Assembly: GCA_025331125.1 (NCBI GenBank)
Contig: JAOALB010000121.1
Span: forward strand, 1 to 64,000
DNA: 64,000 bases
Direction of reading: 5' to 3'
Source: Mycogone perniciosa
Taxonomy: Eukaryota > Ascomycota > Sordariomycetes > Hypocreales > Hypocreaceae
Shown one piece after another: positions 1 to 11,052 of the stretch. The position numbers and the translations under genes are program-made. Under the pieces are notes generated by a model. It saw nothing but the letters and a program-made list of their open reading frames with translations. It searched no databases and was not told the origin of the DNA. Within the stretch, counting starts at the first letter, position 1. Each line of letters starts with the position of its first letter.

Positions 1-129
1 GTGATCATGTTCTTATTGGCCCGTCGTTCCGATATTCTTCCGGACCCGGGCCTTGGCCTGGTCGGGTCGTGACAAACGAGCCTAGCAGCTATGTACATTA
101 ATATGCTTAAGCTAAGTCTTTAGCCGGGG

Positions 130-480
130 CTTATCTAGCTTAAGTAGCCTAATAGTCTAGTAATTATTATATTCTATAATTAATTGGTTATCTAATTGAA
201 GCGTTATCTGGTCTATTAGCCGTTGCGTTGCGATAGCTTCTTTTACTGTATAGTTAAAGGCAAAAAGCTTAGCTTCGGTTAATAAAGTTGTGACCGTTAA
301 TTGCTTGCTAGCTTTCCAGCTAATCGGTCTGCCAAACAGGATCATAATATATCCTTGTAATGACTTCCTGGTTTAGGGATTGTCTGCGAAAGCGGCGTCG
401 GAAGCGATTCGAAAGTCTTAAGTACTAGGTCCTTGTTCTTTGCTTAGTTGTGCGAGGTTAAAATTGCCGTTAAATTCGAT
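130..480 (-). pseudogene. Ty1/copia RNase H domain remnant
   Basis: Minus-strand translation shows the copia RNase H core: ASDAAFADN near 378-410, then RPISWKASKQ, VTTLLTEAKLFAF and KEAIATQRL between about 330 and 200, and QLDNQLIIEYNN near 157-190. In the family this domain removes RNA from the RNA/DNA hybrid during reverse transcription. The catalytic Glu of the TEA motif and the Asp of SDAAFADN are still readable. A stop at 373-375 interrupts the frame and the upstream part carries more stops, so it is dead. Its position just before the LTR end at 74 is the usual order at the 3' end of copia pol. Confidence 0.8.
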
Positions 481-1252
481 AGTAAGATATCGTATTACCT
501 AAAGGTATTCTAGCAGTCTATTAACGAGACTGATATGCTAGTTTAATGGATTAAGTAAAAACTCGGCCAGCTTAATTGTCGGCTTAGCTATATTAGGTTA
601 TATAATAACTGCAGTATAGTTAACTGATCCTATTTTCTGCTAATATAGAAAGATTATTTTTTTAAGGCTTAGTCTTCTCTTTTCTTTAGATTGTTTAGCG
701 GGAATAGGTTGCCTTTAAAGTGTTCCTTTCCTTTAATATAGAATCGATTAACGATTTTCTCAATATATTCATTTTAATAAAGCTATAGCTTTTAAGCTGC
801 CCTGTTATACAAAATCTAAATTCCTAGGAACTACTTAAATTCCTTTAAATCATTTATTTTATATTATAATTTTAATTATTTAATAAAGATTTTAGCGTCG
901 GCAGTATACCTAAGTCTATATAGAAGAACGATATTGTTAATAAAAAAGAAAACAGTTAGCCAGTTATTATTAAAGAGACAGGGTTCTTTTATAGATTATT
1001 ATAATCCTAGCCGTTTAAACGCGGCTGTAAGATCTTTTTGCTATAGGAGTAGTGATCTTTATAGCCTATATAGAGCTTTAAGCAGCTTTAATACCTATCC
1101 TTTATATTTAAAGTTATCTAGAAACTATATAAATATATCTTTATTAAAGAAGCTATTTATAAATGCATTAATAGCGTTTAGTTATTGTATATCTAGATTA
1201 AATTTAGCGGTAATAGCTATCAGTATTCGGAAAGATCTTTCAGCTAGTATAG

Positions 1253-1638
1253 TGTGACGATCCGGGTTGATTCTCAAGGGATAAACCGAGGTTCGTGGGT
1301 TTATGTTGACAGAGAGGTCAGGGATGAATACTGAGCAGAGTAACGTAGTCACGATTCTGTAGAACAGGTGGTTCTGGTGAATGCAATTGTTAACGACTGT
1401 CTAAGTAACTATACTAAATGAGTGACAAGCCAGTCGTATATATACAAAGGGAATAATCGTGGATCACCTTGGATCACATTTGTTTTCCTGGTGATCCATG
1501 GTGAGTCCTTCCGTTGGCTCACTGGGATCGCTTTATAGTTCGTGGTGACCCAAGTGATCCAATGCTGATTGGTTCGTCTACCCGAGGTTCCCCCGGGTAC
1601 GTACCATGTCACGTTCTTACGATGGTCGGGTCGTGACA
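1253..1638. mobile_element. Solo LTR-like insertion nested in the copia remnant
   Basis: A 386-bp block that starts TGTGACGA and ends TCGTGACA, giving TG..CA termini with one mismatch in the 8-bp terminal inverted repeat. Its last bases, TGGTCGGGTCGTGACAAA, match the LTR end at 58-76, so the two LTRs share a terminus, but their inner sequences differ. The block is clearly less AT-rich than its flanks, suggesting a later insertion or escape from decay. Candidate 5-bp flanks (TATAG and AAGAG) match at only three of five positions, so a target duplication is not clear. Confidence 0.55.
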
Positions 1639-3545
1639 AAGAGCATTAGATCCTAGATAACCTAGCCGTTTATACCAAGTCGTGGCGTCGCTAACGGCAG
1701 CAGGTCTAGGTTTCGCAGATAATATAAAATTCGATGTATTAATTTCCTAATTATTATTTCTTAAAGCTTTAAAAAGCTTATTAAATTTAATAATAGGAAT
1801 TTAATACTATTAATATATATAAAAGATTATTTTTCCGTCTATTAAGACTTCGCTAGTAAATAAATTCTAGTTATATCCTTTCTCTAAAAATAAATTTAAT
1901 AAGGCTATATTTATATAAAAGTCAGGAATATATATAATGTTTAGCAGTTTAAAACCGGCTTTAGGACCGATTTTTATAATAATATTACTATATCTTTAGA
2001 TTTTAAAATATATATTCCCTTTATATAATAATTCTAATACTAGTTAAAAGGTATTTTTAATAAATCTATCTTTATTATTATAGATATAAAAGCTTAACTT
2101 AGAATTTAAAATAAATAAGTCTTTTAATAAATAAATAGCTATCGCGAATAATACTTTAATAGTTTTCAATGCAATTAATAGCTTTAATACAAAAGAAGCG
2201 CCTAAAATAACTAATTCTTTTTATTTTTCTTATTTTTCTTATTTTTCTTATTATTTTAAGTTTTCTTTAATTAAAGACTTCGACTTTTTAACCTATACTT
2301 TAACTTTCTCGACCTAGTCTTTAAGCTTATTATTTTTAAGCTTTTTATTAATTTTTTATTATATTTAAATATTTAAAACTTAGCCTAACAGTCAGATCGA
2401 TTTAATAAAATAGTAGTATAAAGAATATCGATAATTTATCCTATAAAGGTATTGGGAGTATATATTTAACTTATTTTTTAATAAAGGAGTAGGTTCTTCT
2501 CTTTAAAATGCAGGAAATACTCCTTTAAATGCATTTATCTTTAACCTATATTAACAATTAAAGACTTAGCTAATAAAAAGTATATTGTATTTTTTCTGCT
2601 ATATATTATTAGCTTCTTTTAGTCTTTTTTATTTAATTTCCCTAATTTAATTGCTTGCGAAAATTAGGTTAATCTTTTAGATAATGTTTAAGAGATCTCG
2701 AGTCAGTTAAAGGTTCTTAGTCTCTAGTAAGTTAGCCTTAATAGCTTCTTTAAGTGCTATCTGCTAATAGCTTAGCTAATCTTGAATTTTTGTTTATTTA
2801 ATACCTTTAAGGGCTTCCAGGTAAGCCTGCTTTGCTTTATCCTATATGGCCTAGTTGTTTAGCTTAAGTCAGTCTTTAAAAGCTTAAAGTTGCTTAGGGA
2901 CTGTTGCTTTCTTTAAGATTATATAGTTCTCGGAACTGACTGTTTCCTGAATCTGGATTATAAGCTTTCCTAAGGCCTTAAAACAGTTACTATACTGTTT
3001 ATATTAGAAATTATATTCCTCCTTAAAAAGTTTAAGTTCTGCTAGCTATGCAGTATTAAGGCTTATAATACTTATTGCTTCTAGCCGGACCGTTTAAGGG
3101 GTAGGAGCCTCGGGCTTACTAATCACAGGCTTATTGCTAGTATCCGGATTAATATACTTTTAAATATTATAGCTAGTAGCTAGCTGTTTAATAGAGTTAA
3201 TCTATAGATCCTAATTGCTTAGTCCCTTTAAGATAACCTAGGAAGAGGTTAATGTTATATTAATAGTGTTATTGTTGCGAAGTGGAAGCTATATAGAAAA
3301 ACCTAATATAGACTGGGCTTATAACTATTAATCACAGATTAACAGTATAAGGGCTTATTAACGAATGCATAAAATAATAGAATTCGACACTCTTGCTGAT
3401 CCTAAGTTAAGTGGGAAAAGCTGTTGCTTAAATATATAAAAACTTGCTAACTAATTGATTATAACCATCCGGATCTAGGAAAACTAGGAAATCTGACTGT
3501 TATAATATCGTTACTGATTTACGGATTCGGCTGTTATTGCAAGCT

Positions 3546-5376
3546 AGTTGGGAATCAAGGAATGTGCGTTGGAATGAAGGAATGTGTCATGTTATGGAAT
3601 GTGCCGTGATGTGCAATAATCCGTTTACTGAGGTTGACAAGTGCCCCTTCGGACCCTATTTCTGGCGACAAAGACGATGACGATAACACTCGGAAAACCT
3701 CTATGTAAACGCTGGCGCAGATCAAAATCGAGGATAAGGGCAACAAAACGCTCTAATGATCCAGGGCCTAGCGTGAGAGCGCCAAGCGCGTATCTTTCCT
3801 ATAACCACAACTCAACTTATTGCAAACAATGCAAGAATCGCAGTAACAGGTATCACTGTAAGCACGACCTAGCACCCTGTCTCCTTGGACCTAGTTTTCA
3901 TCTACTAATTGCCAATATTTAGCACACATAACCTTCTATGGTGCCATAATCAATGAATACGCAAAATCCGCAATGACAGAATGAGGTGGACTCTAAGCAC
4001 CAACAGGTGCACGATGAGAAGGTGACGAGAGATAAGCCGGAGGAATTATTATGCCGTTATCTACTGGTGGATTCACAGACTTCAATACCAGCTATCGGCC
4101 CCAGACAGGCAGGAACGCCGAGCGGAAGAAACAAACCATGGAGATAGCAAGTCGCTACCATATGGCGGTAGTTGCTCGTGTACGACTGGGAATCTCCAAC
4201 ATAATCATTAGTGATAGGGTTAAGAAAGTCCCATGGGGATGCCTTAAACCACAAATAAAAGACAATAAGGAATATAGACAGACTGAGACTCAGTACGCAA
4301 AGTGCCGAAGAAGTCATCCCGCAAGGTCGCTATCATCTGCTACACACGTCCTTCGACCGATAGTCTGAGCGCAAATAATCAAGCACGATAACGGACAATA
4401 TGGACAATGAGATAGTCGGAACCCCTGCCCCAATAGTGCATCCATCTATCACATGAACCTCGCTAGCGTTCAGACTGGACAGAGCAGACGGAAATACAAT
4501 GCCAAGCAAGAGCAAGAAAAGAATCACCACCACTGCTGGAGTCCGCAACCGAACAAATCGCGGGACGAAGAGATGTAATGGAGCCAATTCAACCTCTTCT
4601 GAAACATATTCACACGACACGGAATTAGATTTATTTGCAAAACTCTATGCCGAACATCTTGAACGAACAACAAGCGCGGGTGCTCGACCCAGTCAGGAGT
4701 TACAAAGGCAACTCTGAGGAATTGGGCAATTTCGAGGAAGAAACCGTTTCCGACTGGATCCTAAACGCGGACAAACGGTCGAGAATATGGACACTAGTAA
4801 TTGGGACTTTTTCTCGAGCTGTGTATCAATAATTGGATTTACTGCATGAACGTTTTGAAGAGATGAGTATATTTTTCCTTGTGTGCATTATTTAACATCA
4901 TCTCATTGTCTTCTCACTATTACACTTACAACATATAATAGGAATTATAGATACTGCCAGGATATTGAGGAATTTCAAGACACCCGAATCCAGAAATGGG
5001 CACGGCCCAGATGCTGAAGTTACTACGGTATATGGAAATGAATGAGGTAGCCTGTGAAAGTAAAAATTACTTATCTGTCCAGCTTAGAGTGCGAGAATAT
5101 ACGATCACTACACGCTGCCTGTGCGGTTCTGACTTGCGGAATGTGAATACTATCTACGGAGTACATACTGTTGGTATCTGAGTGGAGAAGCTCACCAATT
5201 CAGCCCCATCTGGTTAATTGCACTGGTATTTGAGCACTTCCGGGAGGCGTTGAGCTCACATTACTACTACCTAGCTAAAAGTATATGTCGCAAAAGTTGA
5301 TGCACAAAAGAATTAATTTGTTGCACACACTGGCAAAAAGAGAACTGCCTGGACACCTCAATCTTGGAAATATAGG
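3546..5376. other. Intergenic stretch, no convincing gene
   Basis: Base composition is balanced again after the transposon block. Only short overlapping frames are present, on both strands, and none resembles a known family. A hydrophobic frame on the minus strand near 4333-4620 and a charged frame on the plus strand near 4635-4832 could be shards of old genes, but I cannot support either. One copy of TACGGAGTAC lies at 5155-5164. Confidence 0.5.
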
Positions 5377-5380
5377 AAAA
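5377..5380 (-). terminator. RNA polymerase III oligo-T terminator of tRNA-Lys
   Basis: Four T residues on the minus strand directly follow the last base of the tRNA's acceptor stem. This is the minimal pol III termination signal and is consistent with the tRNA being transcribed. Confidence 0.7.
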
Positions 5381-5476
5381 GCCCGATGCGGGGGTCGAAC
5401 CCGCAACCTTGAGATTGCAACATCAGAACGTGTGCCTCGTAAGAGTCTCACGCTCTACCGATTGAGCTAACCGGGC
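5381..5476 (-). tRNA. tRNA-Lys (anticodon CTT) with a short intron
   Basis: The minus strand folds as a tRNA. The acceptor arms GCCCGGT and ATCGGGC pair (one G-T). The D-arm contains TAGCTCAATCGGTAGAGC and the T-arm contains GGTTCGAACCCC, both matching the internal A and B box promoters. The anticodon stem is TGAGA/TCTCA with loop CTCTTA, giving anticodon CTT (Lys, AAG codons). About 23-24 bases after the base 3' of the anticodon do not fit the cloverleaf and are read as the usual eukaryotic tRNA intron. No CCA is encoded. An oligo-T run follows. It lies about 1.8 kb from a decayed LTR element. Confidence 0.93.
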
Positions 5477-6066
5477 GATGCCAGGTTATTGTTGAAAAGT
5501 CAAGGGTGGAAATATTCACTATAAGCCTTTGCTCAACACTAGATGTTACATTGTGCGACAACTTTATGGAGAATGGAAGAGCACCCATTACCTCACTGCA
5601 CATTTTTCTTCATCATGTCCAAGAAAAACCGCCTGAATCGAAAAACGCACCAGCGATTTGGATATAGACAGGCTTGGCCTGAACACATTGGGAGTTACCA
5701 AGGGCATGCTTGAGAAGCTTAGGGCGAAAGCTGAGTCCTTGAAACCTCCAAATGGAACTTGAAGTTGCAAAATAATCACCCTAGACAGTATCGGTCTTGA
5801 GGGCGTTCCAGCGATAGCACGTTGATTAACTATCAAATCAAATAAAATAGATTTCCAGCGAGAGCAGACAGGGGACTATACTGCCATTTTTGGTTCAGAT
5901 CATGATAACAAGGTTGTTACCCGAGCTTATGGCGTTGCTGGAGCATCAGCAACCACGGATAGCAATCCCGGATTGGCTTCTTTGTGGATGGTATGCAACT
6001 AGTTGAACGTGATAGATCATACAGAGCATCTGGAAGACGGTACCTTCACACATGGCGACAATACCA
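5477..6066. other. Intergenic stretch, no supported gene
   Basis: Short frames occur on both strands without family resemblance. The stretch lies immediately downstream (in minus-strand terms) of the ABC transporter fragment and may hold further unrecognisable remains of the same gene. Confidence 0.4.
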
Positions 6067-6409
6067 TTACGGGAAAGTTTGGAAGTGGACAATCAATGAC
6101 AATTGCTGCTGAGAAGTGGCAGCCAGCCAAAGTTTTTGCGAACAAGACAACGCCTTTCTCGACTGTTGCGTCGGTTGCGCTGTCCACGGCGCTCTTTGCC
6201 TCATCGTACCTGAGAAAAGAAAGGGATCCTGCGGGATGAGGGTCACGGTGGTGCGAAGTCTTATCAGTCTGAGTATCAAGATGTCAAGGCCGTCTATACG
6301 GATCTTTCCCGCTGCAAGGTCGATAAATGTAACCGTTGGGCTTCTCTCAACTACAATTACTGGTACGATAGCCCCCAATAAAGAGGGGCCTTCAACAATA
6401 GAATCTTGA
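6067..6409 (-). pseudogene. MRP-type (ABCC) transporter fragment, second nucleotide-binding domain
   Basis: The minus strand encodes a stretch typical of the second ATP-binding domain of full-length ABCC (MRP/YCF1-like) transporters: GKIRIDGLDI, an LRTTVTLIPQ segment, then PQDPFLFSGTMR, which contains the Q-loop glutamine. In the family this domain powers export or vacuolar uptake of conjugates. The residues before it no longer form a Walker A P-loop, and after FSGTMR the frame loses similarity, with no signature motif or Walker B found. An ABCC protein is usually about 1,500 residues, so this is a small dead fragment in gene-poor DNA. Confidence 0.6.
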
Positions 6410-8106
6410 AGCTAATCCTGCTCATGCCTTGACGACTGGTATGATCTTGTTAAAGAAGATTTCTCTTAATTAGGCGTCGCTGGGCTAGCTTATAACGTGG
6501 GACATTACCTATCTTACACTAGCCGGTGATCATTGGTCTCCAACGCTTATTTCTCCACAGCATTACTAGCCGGCTAGGGAGGAACCCTGCTATTATAACC
6601 AATGGGCTTATAATAAGAAAGAAAATATAACTAAGAGGTGGATAATGAATGAGATAGTAGTAGTAGTAGTAGTAGCAGTAATTTATTATAGAATCTAGCT
6701 TACGCTATTTCAGGTTTAGCTAAACGCACCTTCCAATTAGACCTATCTACATTATTCCAGCCAATAGTTCAATTTAATTTGTGGTCGAGTTTAAGCTTAA
6801 ATATAGACAAGTGAGACTAGCCAGTCTCTCCTTCCTTAAGATGCAGTAGGATTGGTATTTCCATGGCTTGCAGTCTATGCCGACAGAAGGGTTCTATTTG
6901 TGGAAATCTTTAGGGGAGATGCTGAACAGGGAGCGGATGGATTTGCAAGTATCTGAGCTGCTATTGTCGAACTACTCGATGCAGGTGGAGATGGTGTCTG
7001 GATCCCATTGAAGCTCGGGTTGGGAACTTGCTGCGGTCAGAGCGATGCCGTAGCTGAGGGCCAGAGTGATGGTGAGCTTCACCGTGAGAGAGTGTGCAAG
7101 TCTCAGTGTAAATATTGGCCCTTGTGAAGATGGATGAACAAAGTAAAAAGATATTGAGGCAACCTTGAAGAAAAGAAGGCGGGAAATGTGAAGTTAGCTA
7201 AGGTAGGACGATGGTGACTGAGCATAGACGGGCTCTCCGTAGCCAGCAAGAAAATTGCTCACACGTAGAGATTCAAATACCAGAGGCCGAGGAGGGGAAG
7301 TGGCCGGGGTTCTCTACCCATACTCCGTACAATGTTAAGGTTGCACTAATAACGAGCAATAAGCCAAAAAAAAACCCTTACGGAGTACTCTTTTCTCGTC
7401 TTTACTAGCTTTTCCGCGTATTCGAAGAACTTTTGTTATGTACGGAGTATTAGCTCACGGTTGGGGACAGGGTCAGTGGTGATGGCAGTTGGTTGGGTCG
7501 AAAGCCCTGAATTTCACAATCACAGTCACACGGAGTAGTTTCCGAATATAGCTAGCTACCAGCACAGGCCCCTGGATCATTACGGGGCTGCGGGTTGTTA
7601 ACTTACGAGGTCGCCATAGTGATTGGTCCTAGCAGGGCTGGTACTGACAATATGCCCGAGATCTGAACGGAGTTGTCGATCGGCCAGTGTACGAGTACAT
7701 ACTGAGTCAGATCCATTATACATACTACTCGTATCGTACCCGCAAACGCTCATCGAGGTCCAAAGGCCCCCTGCTTGCGCCACACTTTGGTACTTGACCC
7801 ACTGGGAAAAATTTGGCCTGCAGGAGCCAAACCCTAGCTTATTAGTAGTAACAGACCAGGCCATAAGAGAAATAGGCTCGAATCTTCTAGGCTAGGAGTT
7901 GCGAACTTCAACTTCCATGAACCAACTTATACTGCGCAGTACTCGTACGAGTAATCTTGCTCTCGTTCTCGTTCGTTCGTGACGGTTTGTCACAGTCAGC
8001 CTCACTAGATTGGCTCATCCAGACTCTCGGCCTCTCGAACCTCTTTAATCGGACCGAACCCACAGCAATAGCTTACCATCTGCGGGCACCATACCAACCC
8101 TTCACA
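6410..8106. other. Intergenic stretch with a microsatellite and palindromic 9-mers
   Basis: No gene seen. The first part is AT-rich. A TAG-repeat tract lies near 6655-6675. Three copies of the TACGGAGTA/TACTCCGTA motif sit within about 130 bp (7321, 7379, 7441). A perfect 14-bp palindrome, TACTCGTACGAGTA, lies at 7940-7953, just upstream of the broken 2EXR gene. Confidence 0.6.
6655..6675. repeat. TAG trinucleotide microsatellite
   Basis: About seven perfect TAG units in AT-rich intergenic DNA, followed by a CAG variant unit. Confidence 0.85.
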
Positions 8107-8810
8107 ATGGCTGCCACCTTTCATCCCTTCCCGCGTCTCCCACCTGAGCTTCGCACTCATATCTGGAGCCTGGTACCAGGTCCACGTATCGTCCATATCC
8201 GCACAACACCGGCACAGACACAAAGGCGTCACGCTCTCGTTAACTCGTCGACACCACCCCTGCCGTCATGCACGTCTGCCAGGAGTCCCGTCACCTTGCT
8301 CCCTACCAAAAAGCCTTCTTCTCTACTTTCCCCGGTGAATCCGAGGCCCGGTATATCTGGGTCGACTTTCAGGAGGACATGATTTGCCTCACAGACCATA
8401 AAGTGCACTATCTTGCGCCGCACGAGGCCGATATTCGGCGGCTAAGGTTCACAGTACCAAATGAGGATTACATCGAGTAATTCTACTCGTATTTTTTCCA
8501 CCTTGGCCATGAGGTGATGAAGATGTTTACGGCTATAAGGGAGCTGCAACTGGCTATAGGAATAAATTTCTCAATATGGGGGTCGATGGTTGACTCTGGA
8601 TGTGGAGGGTATCCTATAGAATATGTCAAATTTCTTGACCTCCATACAGGGCTCTTGTTAACTGGGCCTCAACTAGAGATGGCATATAACTGGACTTGGC
8701 AGCGTGGGGGAATAGTGTGTGATATGGATGGCTTTGATGAAGAGTTGCGATTTATACTTGACAATGATGGTGTTGGTCTAAATTTAGAGGAGCTTGCAAA
8801 AATAGACTAA
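8107..8810 (+). pseudogene. 2EXR-domain protein, frameshifted and with a nonsense codon
   Basis: The start at 8107 is followed by FHPFPRLPPELRTHIW, the opening of the fungal 2EXR domain (function unknown, common in Pezizomycotina as expanded families). After roughly 45 codons the similarity continues in another frame (VMHVCQESR, then RYIWVDFQEDMICL), so a frameshift lies near 8200-8265. In that second frame a TAA at 8478-8480 interrupts an otherwise continuous stretch (NEDYIE stop FYSYFFH), and the frame then runs to 8810. A 60-bp phase-0 intron (8454-8513) could formally remove the stop, but it would also remove residues that look conserved and it lacks a clear branch site. I therefore read this as a recent pseudogene. 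The rest of the protein resembles ordinary 2EXR C-termini in length. Confidence 0.75.
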
Positions 8811-9007
8811 TGGGCTTAGGAAATAATTAAATAAAGGAGCGCCCTCTTCTCTCTTTATCTATACATAGATACTTATAGATACTGAGTTTAGATCTGATCC
8901 CAATGACTACGCATAAGCAGTCTCTAACGGTCCATATCCCGAATCTCTTTTTTGTCCTCCTCTTTCTCGTTCTCGTCCTTCTCCTTATCCTCCTCTTTAA
9001 GCCCTTC

Positions 9008-9910
9008 TTAAATACATCCTTTGGCTTTGTTCTCAGCAATTTCAAAAGACTGTATAACCGCTCTATGGTTGGCGGCAGTTTCATCCTTGTCATAGAAGCG
9101 CTCCCTCGTCTTATCCGTAATTGTCAACATCTCTACTTGGCTATACGCCCCGCTGTCCACCGCTCCCGACATAGTCTTTCCCCAGTCAACCGTCTCCCAC
9201 GGCTGTGAAGGGTCAGCCGGGTTGTAGCCCGGACCAACCTTCTCCCTCTTCACCTCAATTCCTTGCGGATTCAGATCCTTTTCCGCTGCATCAATAAGCC
9301 ATGGGCCATGATCACCCACTCTGGCTGTCTTTATCAGGGTGGTAGTCTCGGCGAAGCGGTCGAAGAGTTTCTTGTTGTCTCCCGTGTTTTTGCCATCTGC
9401 TGCGGCTTTGGCTACTATATCTCCGACCTTATTGATGCAGTCTATGTAGTCGTCTGTAGCTTGATACAATACCCTGTATGATTGGTAATTGAAGACTTTA
9501 GACCTCTCAGAGAGAAAGTGCGAGTAAACCTTCTTCGCAGTCTCCTCGGGGTCAGGATTTGTGGCGTTGAGGTCCAGGAGGTTGCCATCCTTGTCTACAA
9601 CAAGTTGGTCGCTGGAAACTGCGCCGCCAATGGAGCTGAGAAGGTGACTGAAGGTGCATCGTCGTCCCTCCAGGGGGCCTTTGCACTTTACCCATGATTC
9701 CTTGCCAGTCTTTTTGTTGATTCGGCATTTCTTTGCGACACGGTCCCAGCTTGTGCACTTCCATCCAAGGGTACGATCTGCCGGGTCGTTCAGTCCGTCG
9801 ATTTGGTAGGCGTAGAATAACCACACACGTTCCAGTGCACCGGCGAAACCACCGGCCAAGACCTTGGTGACGAGGAGAAGGAGGAAGCCTACGATGAATT
9901 TGGCTTGCAT
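9008..9910 (-). CDS. Small secreted cysteine-containing protein, 300 aa
   Basis: Start chosen at 9910 because a clear signal peptide follows at once: a basic residue, then a hydrophobic core (FIVGFLLLLVTKVLA) and a small-residue cleavage region. An upstream ATG at 10045 would bury the signal behind 45 residues. The mature protein begins near GGFAGALERVWLFYAYQID, a pattern I associate with secreted fungal proteins of unknown role. Four Cys cluster around residues 50-85 (WKC..KKC..VKC..RRC), with one in the middle (DYIDC) and one at the C-terminus (KGCI). No catalytic motif is visible. It is intact and single-exon. It is divergent from the LysM chitinase gene about 1.4 kb away, a placement reminiscent of subgroup C chitinase loci. 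A functional link is an inference. Called only as a secreted or effector-like protein. Confidence 0.8.
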   Translation of the reverse strand: MQAKFIVGFLLLLVTKVLAGGFAGALERVWLFYAYQIDGLNDPADRTLGWKCTSWDRVAKKCRINKKTGKESWVKCKGPLEGRRCTFSHLLSSIGGAVSSDQLVVDKDGNLLDLNATNPDPEETAKKVYSHFLSERSKVFNYQSYRVLYQATDDYIDCINKVGDIVAKAAADGKNTGDNKKLFDRFAETTTLIKTARVGDHGPWLIDAAEKDLNPQGIEVKREKVGPGYNPADPSQPWETVDWGKTMSGAVDSGAYSQVEMLTITDKTRERFYDKDETAANHRAVIQSFEIAENKAKGCI

Positions 9911-10503
9911 GATGGACGACTTTTGGTGAGAGAATGACGACTCCCCAATATTAGAAAGTTGGAAATGAATAATAATAAAAGAAGGACATCCAAGTCGGAG
10001 GCCAGAGAGAAGGTTGATTGGGGGAGAAGCAGACAGAGCCTCCATGAGTAGATATGAAAGATTATACTTTAATACCTACGTACTTCCCTATGTAGCGCAC
10101 CGGTGAGTTTCTCGTTAAAGGATATCACCGGGTGGGATGTAACTGTCAGTACCCGTAAATTGTAATGAAATAATTTGCTGCTCGGACAAGGCACCGAGAT
10201 AAGGGTCGAGGTCCATGGCTCCATCAGTAGGTCCGTGTTTGCCCATGCAACAATCATGCTGTCAAGTCGTTATACCAGGTCTCAAAAGTGAAGTGTATAC
10301 CTCGGTGATTGTAGCTGACCCTAGGTAGCTTGGCATCGGTTATGTCCCGTCGCTAATATTAATAGTTAGTGACTGTTTGACGATGCGAGTGGATCTTCCT
10401 CTATTAGGTAGAGGCACTAATACGGAGTAGGCGCCGGCAAATCTCACGGCCAAGGCTTGGACGGTTCCATTATCTGCCACCCTTCCTGTATTGGGTACCG
10501 TAT

Positions 10504-10568
10504 TACCTCACGAGATTTATATATACTAAATCTATTTTAGTATCTACGAGTATGAATCTCGTGAGGTA
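10504..10568. repeat. Nested inverted repeat (MITE-like or hairpin)
   Basis: The outer arms TACCTCACGAGATT (10504-10517) and AATCTCGTGAGGTA (10555-10568) are exact reverse complements over 14 bp. Inside them ATACTAAA (10523-10530) and TTTAGTAT (10536-10543) form a second perfect 8-bp stem with a 5-base loop. The interior is AT-rich. It could be a tiny non-autonomous element, a regulatory hairpin, or the scar of a larger inverted-repeat element. No target duplication is evident. Confidence 0.75.
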
Positions 10569-11052
10569 GATAAGATATTTCCTCGGCTTCCTTGACCAGG
10601 GCCCATGTCAAAGATCTGCAACGGCCTTTGCGTTGCAGAAGAAATGCCCGTCGATACGCGGCCCATTATGGCCACTTACATCCAATACCCGGATCCCTCG
10701 TTTGTCAATTTATCTTAGCCGTGCTATATGGGATCGTAAGTGGAGTTACCGGTGTCCAAGAGGGTTAGCCTCCCGGGCTCATACTGTCACGAGGCGCGGA
10801 ACAGTCGAAGGGAGCAAACAGGGCTGGGAAATGTAAAATAGGGTTGATTTCTAATACGGAAGAGTTTGGGCCAGTCCGAAGGCACGTAAAAGTTACAGGG
10901 ATGTATCTCCATGTACCTACTCCGTACAGCAGGAGTCTAGATGATATCTGTAGGCCGAGCATCGTGGCCGGGATGATGTGATGGCGGAGATTTTCGTGTT
11001 CGTCGGCCGACGGAGTCTGTCGGTGGTCTTTCAGAATTCAGGAATCGGGTCA

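Larger units (their letters stand above)
1..3545 (-). mobile_element. Degenerate Ty1/copia LTR retrotransposon, AT-rich, RIP-like decay
   Basis: Very AT-rich DNA with no intact gene, ending fairly sharply near 3545 where base composition becomes balanced. On the minus strand, about 480 down to 130, the translation reads as the end of a Ty1/copia polyprotein: the segment before RNase H, then the RNase H core. The frame is broken by stops. An LTR-like end (GGTCGGGTCGTGACA) closes at 74, so the window begins inside the 3' LTR of a minus-strand element whose pol region runs rightwards. Reverse transcriptase and integrase are not recognisable. The heavy loss of C/G fits RIP, but I did not compute a RIP index. 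The right boundary is set by composition only; the 5' LTR was not found. Other decayed elements may be mixed in. Confidence 0.75.

Noticed and set aside
4057..4620. Hydrophobic minus-strand frames as a membrane protein gene
   Set aside because: Two short frames in different registers without clear splice sites between them and no recognisable domain.
8827..9093. Arg/Lys-rich frame on the minus strand next to the secreted protein
   Set aside because: It overlaps the end of that gene in another frame, and the basic run comes from a CTC/TTC-rich low-complexity tract on the plus strand.
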